Shown here: positions 1 through 7,912 of the stretch, piece by piece
Position numbering within the stretch: position 1 is the first letter of the stretch
Layout: every line of letters begins with the position of its first letter
DNA from: Roseovarius confluentis
Lineage (GTDB): Bacteria; Pseudomonadota; Alphaproteobacteria; Rhodobacterales; Rhodobacteraceae
DNA: 64,000 nt
Assembly: GCF_002917925.1 (NCBI RefSeq)
Contig: NZ_PPFE01000002.1
Span: forward strand, 496,001 to 560,000
Direction of reading: 5' to 3'
The notes under the pieces: generated by a model
What the model saw: only the letters and a program-made list of their open reading frames with translations
What the model was told of the DNA's origin: nothing
Databases searched by the model: none
Position numbers and translations under genes: made by a program

Positions 1-129
1 AGGCACTCAACTATCCTAGCTTGGCTACTGAACCCGACAGACACCCATGGTCTACGGGGAGTAGCGGGTCTAGCCATTGAGCAGCTCATCGCGAAAGCTG
101 GTAGAGATAGTTTGGAGTACTTGACGTGA
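1..129 (+). pseudogene. C-terminal end of a short PD-(D/E)XK-nuclease-like reading frame (partial at window edge)
   Basis: An open frame runs from base 1 to a TGA at 127-129 and gives 42 residues containing HSTILAWLLNP followed by HGL. This pattern resembles the segment near the N-terminus of PDDEXK_4-type putative nucleases (HSxxLAWLLDPxxxHG). In that family a long nuclease domain follows, but here the frame stops about 30 residues later, so the protein looks cut short. Its stop overlaps the GTG start of the next gene, so the two are translationally linked. The family match is from memory of the motif and is tentative; the upstream part lies outside the window. Confidence 0.4.
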
Positions 130-1406
130 AATGGCTGATAATTTTTGGTGGGATCATCGTTCTGTTGGCCTTAGTAGAAAAATTAAAGTTGTTTGGTGCT
201 CCCCGTGATCCCAAGAGCTCGGACGACAGGCCACTTACTACCCGCGAAACGGCTGCTGGAATGGCCGCTGCGGGTGGTCATCTTCTCAGATCAGCGAATG
301 AGGCAACGAACAAATTTTCTTCTGCGATACAACAGGCGGAAGAAATCAGTCAAAAGTTACGTGATGATGCCAAAGCTGACCTTGCGCATCTGGAAAGTCC
401 TCTTGGTCAGAGCCTTTTATGTCGCAAAGCTTGGCTAAGTTCTTTGATGAAAGTCTCCAAGCATCGAATTGAACTCCAAGAAGAACTCGACGCTGATCCT
501 GAATTTGCTAGAGAATTTGAGAAAGTCAGACAAGAGTTTAAGAAGGCCGCTAACGAGAAAAACGCTGGCAACCCTGCTCCAGTGAGTGCAAACGGCACCA
601 GAGACACGTTAAGAGAATTGGGTTTTTGGGGCTTGCCGGCGGACCTTCGCATGATCTCAATTCCCTTTCTTTGCCATTTTACCCGTATTGAAAATCTTCC
701 CTCTATACTTGAGCATGGGATTGTTCCGGTTGCTCTATGCCCTGAACACGGAATCAAACCGATAACTAACGACAATGCCCGCTTCGATAGAAGAACCCAA
801 ACTTCTTCTCTTTCTGTAGGTCACCCAAATGCACGAATGCTGCGCAAATACCGCCAGATCGATCCTAATAGCGATTGGGTCGTACTTGCGGTCAATGTTG
901 CAATAGCCCTAAGCCTTGACACCCTATTCTGCCCTCATAACGCAGCCGATGCGAGGGTCAGCCGACTTCCAGATGCTGACCTGCTTGCGAACAAAGCTTT
1001 TCAGCGAATGTTCGAGAGACCACAACATTACACAGGCAGGGCAGGACTTAATCAACCGACGGATGACCAAGCTGAGATTCTCATTCCTCGGGTCATCCCC
1101 CCATCAGAGATCCAGGGCGTTTTCTTTCTTACCGGGAACGGCTGGGCGGAACACGCACCAGCTTGCGGGAACCGTGCAATATTTGATCCTAAGCAGAGTG
1201 AGGCGATTTTCGGCAGGCGTGTCAACGGAAGCCTTAACCATAACGCGCGAATAATGCGGGGTTTCGATCGTTTTATTGAAGAGATTACAGAGGACATTGA
1301 GGGCGATCCAAGATTGGTGAAATCTTTGAACGAGCTAATCAGGGAGCAAACTCAGCGCGATAGCACACCCGGGCTCATACAGGCTTTAAGCTGGTACCGG
1401 CGTTGA
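126..1406 (+). CDS. Membrane-anchored DarT-like (DUF4433) putative ADP-ribosyltransferase
   Basis: The 426-residue protein has a hydrophobic segment at residues 3-20, a charged, probably coiled-coil stretch at about 55-150, and a C-terminal domain from about 180 that matches the DUF4433/DarT pattern: CHFTRIENLPSIL (His184), SLSVGHPNARM, FCPHNAAD, a MFERP block and QAEIL with Glu317, the expected catalytic glutamate. DarT enzymes ADP-ribosylate thymidine in single-stranded DNA and are toxins paired with a macrodomain antitoxin, DarG. No macrodomain gene follows, and upstream is a nuclease-like fragment overlapping by 4 bases (GTGA). The N-terminal anchor and coiled coil are not usual for DarT (about 200 residues). 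The gene is AT-richer than the rest of the window, which fits acquisition with the island. The fold call is fairly firm; activity and target are inference. Confidence 0.7.
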   Translation: MKWLIIFGGIIVLLALVEKLKLFGAPRDPKSSDDRPLTTRETAAGMAAAGGHLLRSANEATNKFSSAIQQAEEISQKLRDDAKADLAHLESPLGQSLLCRKAWLSSLMKVSKHRIELQEELDADPEFAREFEKVRQEFKKAANEKNAGNPAPVSANGTRDTLRELGFWGLPADLRMISIPFLCHFTRIENLPSILEHGIVPVALCPEHGIKPITNDNARFDRRTQTSSLSVGHPNARMLRKYRQIDPNSDWVVLAVNVAIALSLDTLFCPHNAADARVSRLPDADLLANKAFQRMFERPQHYTGRAGLNQPTDDQAEILIPRVIPPSEIQGVFFLTGNGWAEHAPACGNRAIFDPKQSEAIFGRRVNGSLNHNARIMRGFDRFIEEITEDIEGDPRLVKSLNELIREQTQRDSTPGLIQALSWYRR

Positions 1407-1450
1407 GGGTAAATGTATAAATACTGGCCTGCTCCCCTTGGAGTCCGCGT

Positions 1451-1570
1451 TCATAGGTTAGCTCTGTTCAGGTTTTGGTCCTCTTCTGACCGTTGGTGAT
1501 ACTCCCGCGGGGTGAGCCCGTCGAGGCTCGAATGTGGGCGGTGTTGATTGTACTCGTCGCGCCATGGCGC
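1451..1570 (-). pseudogene. IS3-family transposase (OrfB) C-terminal fragment
   Basis: The translation ends with WRDEYNQHRPHSSLDGLTP, the very conserved tail of the rve-type IS3-family transposase just after the catalytic glutamate region. Only about 39 residues remain; nothing upstream on this strand continues the transposase. It directly abuts the integrase relic, so it marks an old insertion into, or recombination with, that gene. Confidence 0.65.
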
Positions 1571-1592
1571 GATCATGCGGCAGGCATACTTT

Positions 1593-1802
1593 CGACGTGT
1601 CAAAGCGCCGATAACTCGCGTCCAACCCTTTATAGGAGTGATCGCAGAAAGCATCTGCAATACGGTCCGGCACTGTCGGCTCAGCCTTCCGAGAAAACTC
1701 ATTTACGGAGTTTCGAAAGCCGTGTGTCGTCCACTCTGGGTCAAACCTTTTTAACATTGTCAGAATCGCCTTATCGGTCAGGTGGCCGATATATCCAAAG
1801 CT
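1593..1802 (-). pseudogene. Tyrosine (P4-type) integrase C-terminal relic
   Basis: The translation contains THGFRNSVNEFSRKA, then VPDRIADAFCDHSYKG and ASYRRFD. These match the HxxR box, the following helix and the catalytic Tyr segment of P4-like phage/island integrases (HGFRxxFRDWAAE ... LAH ... AYRR). Only about 70 residues of the catalytic domain survive and the frame runs into the IS3 fragment, so the enzyme cannot be active. Its presence near a tRNA-Leu 3' fragment fits an island that integrated at a tRNA gene. Confidence 0.6.
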
Positions 1803-2052
1803 GGTTGAAGGTCTTGAAGAAAGACAAGCGGGTGATCTTCTCAGCTGCCGCCCATGCACAGCGCGCCGCAAATTTTTTGCACGGCTTGCAGCCGATGATC
1901 GATGAAGAAAATCACGAAGACGGAGTCGTCGTTTAAGGCGGCTACAAAAAGGAAAATTTTGCGTCCGCCTCTGGGCGGGCGCAAGTCCGATGTTTCGCCA
2001 GTTGGTTTCCGAGTTAGAATGACATCAAAATGCGCGCGCAGGAGGAATCACG

Positions 2053-2535
2053 ATGGGCCGCAATACCTATCTCGGCGGCAGTACCATCGAGTCGGCACGC
2101 ACTGACGCAAACCACCTCGACAACACCACACCGCAGCGCATCCCGGAAGAACCAGATCGGGCGAAGCCAATGATCGTACCGCTTGACCGCGATCTCTCCG
2201 TAGAAGTGGCGATGTGGGATTTCGATACCGTTGCTGCCTGGCTCGCAGGCTTCGATCATGCTTTCCGGCATGGCGATCTGACAGCGATCCCGAAACTTGA
2301 AGCAGGTGATGCGGAATACGAGAACTACCTCCTGCGGATCGCAAACCGCCTCATGGAAAACCGCAAGTTCCAGAGGGTTTCCGGCCATATTTCGATCCAG
2401 CGGAATGGTAAGCTTGGCTGGAGGCGCGACGAGTTTCGCAGCTTTGTTGAAGGCGTCAAACACTCGGCGCAGGAAATCGACGCGGAAATGCCTGAACTGT
2501 CACCGGAACTCACGCGCTTCCTGGACGGAGAATAG
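2053..2535 (+). CDS. Hypothetical protein, 160 aa
   Basis: The ATG follows a strong ribosome binding site (AGGAGG, 2040-2045). The protein is soluble, with no signal peptide or membrane segment: a polar N-terminus up to about residue 45, then a mixed helical domain with WDFDTVAAWLAGFDHAF and a C-terminal charged region. I do not recognise a family. It sits alone between the integrase/IS3 relics and the tRNA-Leu scar, so it is probably island cargo. A real gene is likely from the binding site and the even codon use; its role is unknown. Confidence 0.6.
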   Translation: MGRNTYLGGSTIESARTDANHLDNTTPQRIPEEPDRAKPMIVPLDRDLSVEVAMWDFDTVAAWLAGFDHAFRHGDLTAIPKLEAGDAEYENYLLRIANRLMENRKFQRVSGHISIQRNGKLGWRRDEFRSFVEGVKHSAQEIDAEMPELSPELTRFLDGE

Positions 2536-2710
2536 CCGAGCCTCTCGAAATGAGAGCGGCCGGCCGGCGAGACCTGACCGCTGAAAGTTAGAAGCCTTGG
2601 CCACGCGTGGCCAGCTCATCTTCGATATTGCGCAACGATTGAAGCGAGTTGCGACGTCGTTCAAAGCCGCGCGGGGCGGCTGCGAATGCATTGAAAGCCT
2701 AACGTAGAGG

Positions 2711-2756
2711 CGTGTCACACTTTCCCCCTTTGTTCACGGCATAAATGTGTGACACG
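2711..2756. repeat. 10-bp perfect inverted repeat beside the attachment scar
   Basis: CGTGTCACAC at 2711-2720 is the exact reverse complement of GTGTGACACG at 2747-2756, with 26 bases between. It lies 38 bases before the tRNA-Leu fragment. It could be an integrase or excisionase arm site, a regulatory operator, or a terminator stem; the long spacer argues against a simple terminator. Confidence 0.5.
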
Positions 2757-2793
2757 GATAGGTCCAAGTCTTTGAATCTGCGTGCTTTCGATA

Positions 2794-2851
2794 AGACTTA
2801 AAATCTCCAGGCCGAAAGGCCGTGCCGGTTCGAGTCCGGCCGCGGGTACCA
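2794..2851 (+). tRNA. 3' half of a tRNA-Leu(UAA) gene (attachment-site remnant)
   Basis: The segment starts in the anticodon stem (AGA), has the anticodon loop CTTAAAA, a class II variable arm (GGCCGAAAGGCC), the T arm GCCGG-TTCGAGT-CCGGC, the acceptor 3' strand CGCGGGT and ACCA. No matching 5' half precedes it: the upstream bases do not pair with the anticodon-stem strand TCTCC beyond AGA, and no D arm is present. This is the form left when an element integrates at the anticodon loop of an intact tRNA gene. The orientation implies that island DNA lies to the left and the older chromosome to the right. Confidence 0.75.
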
Positions 2852-2928
2852 CCTTGATGTTATTGGGAAAAACTCTTTACTTCAAATGCCTTGGCTAGAG
2901 GGGTTGTGGGGAGTGTCTCTATAGCTTT

Positions 2929-3081
2929 CACCTGGCGGAATGTGGGCCAGCCGATCAACGTGTGCGGAACCGAGCTTTGGCGCAGCATGATTGCGGCATG
3001 GCGCAACGACTCCTACCATCACCGCCCGCATAAGAGCCTCGACGGGCTTGCCCCGCGGGAGCATCATGTTCGAAGCCATCG
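2929..3081 (+). pseudogene. IS3-family transposase C-terminal fragment
   Basis: Translation gives a piece ending WRNDSYHHRPHKSLDGLAP, again the conserved OrfB tail, on the strand opposite to the fragment near 1.5 kb and with a different sequence, so it derives from a different IS3-type element. No catalytic core is present. Together the two fragments bracket the tRNA scar. Confidence 0.5.
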
Positions 3082-3709
3082 CCGAAGGCTGCGATCTATA
3101 TTCGCCTCAAGAATGTTGGAGCAATTACAAGACTGTTGGTTGTGGTTCGGGGTGAAGGTCGAACTCTTGTCAATGCATCGGACGCGCTGGAATGCAGTCA
3201 GACGTTTGCGAGACCGATTGATTCGACCAGACCTAATCCTGCAGCCGATAAAGCCACAATTCTGCTCGGCTTCACGATGCGCTTTTGTATAGCGAGGTGG
3301 CCGCGCTTCTATCTGAGCTAGAATTTTTCTTAACGAAGTCTTCCTTAAAGTGTTGTTGTGAAAAGATTTCGTTCGAGCCTCATTCGGCCGTGATGATTAT
3401 GTGGACGGTTCACAAGTACTTCACTTCAAAACGAAATTTCCCACCTGTTACTCGATTGACATATACAGTCGCTTCGAGGTGATTCAAAAATGTCACGTAT
3501 TTCGGATTGTCCTGAATGCAGCACCCAATTGTTTTCCTACAAAGGTTGAAAACTTAACGAATTTCATTAATGGTTTGTCAAAATGTGTCGACTTTGTGCC
3601 AGTAAGATTTTGGTTTTTGATTATTTAATGTGCGGTCTTTTAACGATCTCGTCGTAAGAAAACGATAATTTAGCGACGATCATAGGCCGCAACGTCTGGG
3701 GGGGCGGAA
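3082..3709. other. Gene-free, AT-rich gap upstream of the curli operon
   Basis: Several short open frames occur but none has a convincing start, binding site or recognisable product. The stretch is clearly AT-richer than the genes to the right. The curli promoter should lie here; a TTGACA at 3456-3461 is a possible -35 but has no good -10 partner at the normal distance, so no promoter is called. Confidence 0.5.
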
Positions 3710-4168
3710 TTGGGGTTTGTCTTGGTGGTTCCAAAGCTTTTACTGAAGCGCGCTGCGGTTTTGTTCGCTCTCGTTGCGAGTGCCGGGTCGGCGCTTTCTC
3801 AAGATCTCGTTTTCGAGTTCAACAATCCATCTTTTGGCGGCGACTCTTTCAATTCGGCGCACCTGCTTTCGCTGGCGGATATCCAGAACCAGCATGTCGA
3901 TGATGGAGGCACCGTTGGTGTGACGGGCAACTCGCAATCTGACCTTTTCGTCCGTCAGCTTCAGAGCCGCTTGTTGTCGTCGCTTTCGTCGGGCCTTTCG
4001 GAGGTGATCACGGGTGCCCAGCCTGGGGATTCCGATACGATCGTCATCGGCGACCAAGAGATTTTTTACGAACGTACGCTGGATAATATCAGCGTGCGGA
4101 TAACCAATTTGCTCGACGGTTCCAGCACAGAGATCGTGCTGCCCGTTGTACAGACCGCGCTGAATTGA
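3710..4168 (+). CDS. csgF: Curli assembly protein CsgF
   Basis: CsgF is a small secreted protein that binds the CsgG pore and helps anchor and nucleate the curli fibre at the cell surface. The 152-residue product has a signal peptide (hydrophobic stretch at about 12-28, cleavage near SALSQD) and then DLVFEFNNPSFGGDSFNS, the hallmark CsgF N-terminus that inserts into the CsgG channel. Start is uncertain: TTG 3710 lies 4-6 bases after a G-rich binding site; TTG 3722 or GTG 3725 are alternatives. The stop overlaps the first base of the csgG ATG, showing coupling. Family assignment is firm; the exact start is not. Confidence 0.85.
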   Translation: MGFVLVVPKLLLKRAAVLFALVASAGSALSQDLVFEFNNPSFGGDSFNSAHLLSLADIQNQHVDDGGTVGVTGNSQSDLFVRQLQSRLLSSLSSGLSEVITGAQPGDSDTIVIGDQEIFYERTLDNISVRITNLLDGSSTEIVLPVVQTALN

Positions 4169-5154
4169 TGAAGTTAAAGGGCGAATTTGAAAGTATGCTG
4201 GGTAAGGCGAAAGTTGTTCTCGCTAACGGATGTCTCATCATGATGGCGCTCTTGGCATCGGGTTGCACCTCCTTCCAGGAGTTGGGTCGTGAAGAGCCGA
4301 CGCTGCCGCAGATCACTGCCACGCGCAGCACACTGCTCGATATGCCGCCGCCGGACAACCGCGTTGACATCGCCGTCTACGATTTCGAGGATCAGACAGG
4401 TCAGTTCAAGCCGTCCGATACCGTGCAGACACTGTCGAAGGCCGTGTCGCAAGGCGGGGGCGCCGTCCTGATGAAAGCTCTGCGCGATACTGGCAACGGG
4501 AACTGGTTCCGCGTCGTCGAGCGCAGCAACCTCGACAACCTTTTGCAGGAGCGTCGCATCATCCAGGAGATGCGTCAGATCTATCTGAAGGAGAAGGAAA
4601 TCAACCCCAAGGCTTTGCCGCCCATGCTGTTTGCGGGCGTGATCCTGGAAGGCGGGGTCGTGGGCTATGACACCAACGTTCTGACCGGGGGGGCCGGCGC
4701 CGCGTTGCTTGGCATCGGGGCAAGCGGAGAATACCGCAAGGACACGATCAGCGTGAACCTGCGCACCGTCAGCGTGAAGACCGGCGAAGTGCTGGCCTCG
4801 GTTGTGGTGCAGAAATCGATCCTTTCCACAAGCGTTGGCGCAAGCGTTTTCCGCTATATTGATGCGGACGAGATCCTGGAACTCGAGGCCGGGGTAACTT
4901 CGAACGAACCGGGCTTTGTCGCATTCAGGCGTGCGATCGAGTTGGCTGTTTTCTCGCTGATCCTGGAAATGGCTCACAGGGATTACTGGACATTCAAGAA
5001 CCCCCGCGCCGGTCAGCGTTTGATAAGACAATATTTGGAGAACGACGGACGGATCAGACCCTCTGCCGTCACAGATCAAGAATACAGCGGCCTACGAACG
5101 CCGCTAAAACAATCGGGCGCTACATCGACGCCTGACAATAAAAAAATAACCTGA
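4168..5154 (+). CDS. csgG: Curli outer-membrane secretion channel CsgG (lipoprotein)
   Basis: CsgG forms the nine-subunit outer-membrane pore through which curlin subunits leave the cell. The protein has a lipoprotein signal ending in LLASGC with the acylated Cys near residue 33, then IAVYDFEDQTGQFKP and WFRVVERSNLDNLLQERR, both typical of CsgG, and a long C-terminal part with the transmembrane hairpins. ATG 4168 overlaps the csgF stop; ATG 4195 would give a more usual signal length and is an alternative. At about 328 residues it is longer than the E. coli protein (277), with a polar C-terminal tail. Order csgF-csgG is as in other alphaproteobacteria; no csgE is seen nearby. Confidence 0.93.
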   Translation: MKLKGEFESMLGKAKVVLANGCLIMMALLASGCTSFQELGREEPTLPQITATRSTLLDMPPPDNRVDIAVYDFEDQTGQFKPSDTVQTLSKAVSQGGGAVLMKALRDTGNGNWFRVVERSNLDNLLQERRIIQEMRQIYLKEKEINPKALPPMLFAGVILEGGVVGYDTNVLTGGAGAALLGIGASGEYRKDTISVNLRTVSVKTGEVLASVVVQKSILSTSVGASVFRYIDADEILELEAGVTSNEPGFVAFRRAIELAVFSLILEMAHRDYWTFKNPRAGQRLIRQYLENDGRIRPSAVTDQEYSGLRTPLKQSGATSTPDNKKIT

Positions 5155-5193
5155 GCAGAGATGAATGTCGTCCCGACAGGGGCGAAACGAGGA

Positions 5194-5311
5194 GGCGTGG
5201 CGTCCGCTTGGCTGGACACCTGAGACACCACGCCTTGATTAGAGGTCGCATTTCGCGACCACCAACCCGGCACCAAAGGTACCTTTGGTGCTTTTAGAGG
5301 AGGTTTACCTC
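5194..5311 (+). promoter_or_regulatory. Structured leader between csgG and the first curlin gene
   Basis: Four possible stems follow each other: GGCGTGG (5194-5200) with CCACGCC (5228-5234); GGTCGC (5244-5249) with GCGACC (5255-5260); the perfect 22-base palindrome 5270-5291 followed by TTTT; and GAGG (5300-5303) with CCTC (5308-5311), which would fold over the ribosome binding site of the curlin gene. The palindrome plus T run looks like an intrinsic terminator or RNA processing site that could set different levels for the secretion genes and the fibre subunits. Pairing is seen in sequence; function is inferred. Confidence 0.5.
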
Positions 5312-6583
5312 ATGAAAAAGCACTTTATCACAAGTGTATCCCTGCTTGCGCTGACTTTTGCTGGCCAGGCTTTCGCAAATGACAGCACGATCGACCAGAT
5401 CGGCCTCTCGAACACCGCAAATGTCGACCAGACCGGCGGCAACGAAGGCGTCTCGGCCATCTCGCAGGACGGCAGCGGCAACCTTGCCGAGGTGACCCAG
5501 TCCGAAGACCCGAACGGCATTCCCGGCTTTCAGATTCCGACCAACATGGCGACGATCAACCAGCTGGGTGGCAACGCCCGCGCCCGGATCGAACAGTCAA
5601 ACCCGGACCAGCCGAACTCGCCGACCAACACGGCGTCGATCGACCAGAACTCGAACGGTACGCAGCAAGTTCCGCCGGATGGCATCCCCTCGGGCTTCAG
5701 CCTGAACGGCCGCATCATCCAGGACGGCTCTGGCAACGACTCGAGCATCGTGCAGTCGGGCAATCCGAACCAGCCGCCGAGCGACGGTGCCGGCTCGGGC
5801 GTGACCGCGCGCAACGACCAGATCGGTCAGGACAACACCTCGACCGTGTTGCAGAACGTGTTTGACCAAGATGCCAACCCGTTCACCGATGCCAACGTGT
5901 ACCAAGACGGTGTCGGCAACGCGTCCAACGTGCAGCAGCGTGGCTCGGCCGCACTGGTTGACGTGTTCCAGATGGGTGAAGGCAACTTCTCGGACGTCTC
6001 GCAAGGACCGAACAGTGAGATGACCGCCTCGGTCACCCAGAACGGTGACAACAACAGCAGCGAGATCACCCAGCGCGCGCGCTCCGTCACCGCTACGGTC
6101 GAGCAAACCGGCACGGGGGATAGCTCGACCATCGATCAACTCGGGCAGAGCCGTTTTTCCACCGCGACCGTCACGCAGAGCGGAACGGGCAACACCAGCG
6201 ATGTCGAACAGACCAACACCAGCTCCATGGCGTCGGTCACACAAAGCGGCACCAGCGGCATGAGCACCATCAACCAGTCTGATGGCGAGGGTGCTGAGGC
6301 GACGCTCACGCAGTCCGGTACGGGCAACCTGAGCACGATCATGCAGCAGGGTGATTTCCAAACCGCGATGGTCGATCAGTCGGGCAACATGAACGAAAGC
6401 ATGATTACCCAGTCCGACGCGAACCAGATGGCAAGCGTCACGCAAGCCAGCGATGACAACTGGAGCTCGATCGCGCAATCGGGTGACGGGAACACGGCCA
6501 CCGTCAGCCAGATGGTGACCAGCGGCAACATGTCGAACATCACGCAGACGGGTACCGGCAACACGGCTACGGTCAGCCAATAA
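5312..6583 (+). CDS. Curlin-repeat protein 1 (amyloid fibre subunit, CsgA/CsgB-like)
   Basis: ATG 5312 follows AGAGGAGG. A Sec signal peptide (residues 1-23, ending GQAFA) precedes about 400 residues of curlin repeats with the pattern SxxxQxGxxNxAxVxQ, for example DSTIDQIGLSNTANVDQTG. The repeats are irregular in the first half, with Pro-rich inserts, and close to 22-23 residues in the second half. Such proteins are exported through CsgG and polymerise into amyloid fibres. At 423 residues it is much longer than E. coli CsgA (151), so it could make a longer beta-solenoid unit. Which of the three curlins is the main subunit and which the nucleator cannot be told from sequence alone. Confidence 0.9.
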   Translation: MKKHFITSVSLLALTFAGQAFANDSTIDQIGLSNTANVDQTGGNEGVSAISQDGSGNLAEVTQSEDPNGIPGFQIPTNMATINQLGGNARARIEQSNPDQPNSPTNTASIDQNSNGTQQVPPDGIPSGFSLNGRIIQDGSGNDSSIVQSGNPNQPPSDGAGSGVTARNDQIGQDNTSTVLQNVFDQDANPFTDANVYQDGVGNASNVQQRGSAALVDVFQMGEGNFSDVSQGPNSEMTASVTQNGDNNSSEITQRARSVTATVEQTGTGDSSTIDQLGQSRFSTATVTQSGTGNTSDVEQTNTSSMASVTQSGTSGMSTINQSDGEGAEATLTQSGTGNLSTIMQQGDFQTAMVDQSGNMNESMITQSDANQMASVTQASDDNWSSIAQSGDGNTATVSQMVTSGNMSNITQTGTGNTATVSQ

Positions 6584-6598
6584 GCTGATCAAACGCAT

Positions 6599-6620
6599 CC
6601 CGCGCGGGCAATCGCGCGGG
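6599..6620 (+). terminator. GC-rich hairpin between curlin genes 1 and 2
   Basis: CCCGCGCG (6599-6606) pairs perfectly with CGCGCGGG (6613-6620) over a six-base loop, 16 bases after the stop of the first curlin gene. A looser T run follows at about 6634-6639. It may cause partial termination or protect the 3' end of the upstream message. Confidence 0.5.
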
Positions 6621-6654
6621 GTGCTCATCAATCCTTTTTCAATGGAACAGAAAA

Positions 6655-7839
6655 ATGAAAAACCTTCTTCTGACCTCGGCCATGACCATCGCCTTCACGG
6701 CGCCGGCCTTTGCCAATGACAGCACCATCGAACAGATCGGTGCGACCAATACCTCTACCGTCACCCAGACAGGTGGCACCGGTGGCTCTTCCACCATTTT
6801 CCAGAACGGTGACAATGACGTCGCCGACGTGACCCAGTCCGACGGCGGCGGATCCGGCACAAACATCGCAGACATCGACCAGCTTGAAGGCTCGGGCACC
6901 CAGACCGCGTCGATCACGCAAGACAACGCGGCAAACGGTGCGGCGAACACTGCGACGATCCTTCAGGACTCGACGCAGGGCGGGAACACTGCCGGCATCA
7001 ACCAGAGCGGATCGGGCAACACGGCATCGGCCCAGCAGGGTCCGGGCGCGGCGACAGTCACGATTCCGATCGTAGGTACATTTCCGGCCAACCCCGCCGA
7101 TATCACCGACAGCACGGCTGATATCACGCAAACCGGCACGGGGAACGCCGCCAATACGACGCAGATCGTCGGAACGAACGGCGGCTCCAACAACCTCGCC
7201 ACCATCGGCCAGGACGGCGACGACAACATAGCGTCCATCAACCAGGGCAGCGGAACCGGGTTGCTTAACCCGGCGTCGACCGACAACGACAACACTGCCG
7301 ACATCTCGCAAACCGGCCTTGGCCACAACTCGGTCATCGAGCAGGGTGGCGAGTCCGGCTTTGCATCGAACGTTCAGGCGGGTGCCGACAACGCATCGAC
7401 GATCACCCAATCGGGCGGCCTGCCTGGGCTGGGCAATACTGCGAACGTCACGCAAGATGGCGAGCGCAATACCAGCACGGTCACGCAGTCATCGGCAAAT
7501 GGCGATCTGCCTGCCGTGCCCTCTGGCGCAACCGCGACCGTCACCCAGCTGGGCGACGACAACATGAGCACGATCAACCAGGCGCCGCTTGGCGGTCACC
7601 TGGCGACCGTGATGCAGACGGGCGACGGGCATTCGAGCCTGATCAGCCAGGACGGCTTGATCAACGTCGCCTCGGTGACTCAGGGCATGTCGGATAACAC
7701 CAGCGAAATCGCGCAGACCGGTCCGAGCATCGTCGGTCCGCTGGGCAATACCGCGACGGTCAACCAGACCGCTACGGCCGGCAACTTCTCGGGCATCACG
7801 CAACAGGGCATCGGCAACAGCTCGAATGTGATGCAGTAA
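6655..7839 (+). CDS. Curlin-repeat protein 2 (amyloid fibre subunit)
   Basis: The 394-residue protein begins with a signal peptide (MKNLLLTSAMTIAFTAPAFA) and continues with DSTIEQIGATNTSTVTQTG and many further SxxxQxGxxNxxxxxQ units. It is clearly a paralogue of the upstream gene, with the same mature N-terminus, but its repeats carry different inserts, including a hydrophobic IPIVGTFPANPADI segment near residue 140. Export is expected through the CsgG pore. The gene lies 71 bases downstream of curlin 1, behind a GC-rich hairpin, and is likely in the same transcription unit. Confidence 0.88.
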   Translation: MKNLLLTSAMTIAFTAPAFANDSTIEQIGATNTSTVTQTGGTGGSSTIFQNGDNDVADVTQSDGGGSGTNIADIDQLEGSGTQTASITQDNAANGAANTATILQDSTQGGNTAGINQSGSGNTASAQQGPGAATVTIPIVGTFPANPADITDSTADITQTGTGNAANTTQIVGTNGGSNNLATIGQDGDDNIASINQGSGTGLLNPASTDNDNTADISQTGLGHNSVIEQGGESGFASNVQAGADNASTITQSGGLPGLGNTANVTQDGERNTSTVTQSSANGDLPAVPSGATATVTQLGDDNMSTINQAPLGGHLATVMQTGDGHSSLISQDGLINVASVTQGMSDNTSEIAQTGPSIVGPLGNTATVNQTATAGNFSGITQQGIGNSSNVMQ

Positions 7840-7868
7840 CCTGCGCAGATGTGCTAAACTCACGCTGT

Positions 7869-7905
7869 CAGGCCTTCGGGCCTGGCGGTACCTTGCAGCA
7901 AGGTA
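7869..7905 (+). promoter_or_regulatory. Two hairpins just upstream of the third curlin gene
   Basis: CAGGCC-TTCG-GGCCTG (7869-7884) is a classic UUCG tetraloop stem. TACCTTG-CAG-CAAGGTA (7889-7905) follows, and its 3' arm contains the AAGG that would be the ribosome binding site for the ATG at 7913. Folding could restrain translation of the third curlin. The pairing is perfect; the regulatory role is inferred. Confidence 0.45.
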
Positions 7906-7912
7906 GGACACC

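Noticed and set aside
3136..3628. Three short plus-strand reading frames before the curli operon
   Set aside because: No binding sites, odd composition, and no recognisable product; the region is AT-rich and open frames are not surprising.
5597..7455. Long minus-strand reading frames opposite the curlin genes
   Set aside because: They arise from the regular codon pattern of the repeats on the plus strand (rich in Arg, Val, Asp, Leu) and have no plausible starts.
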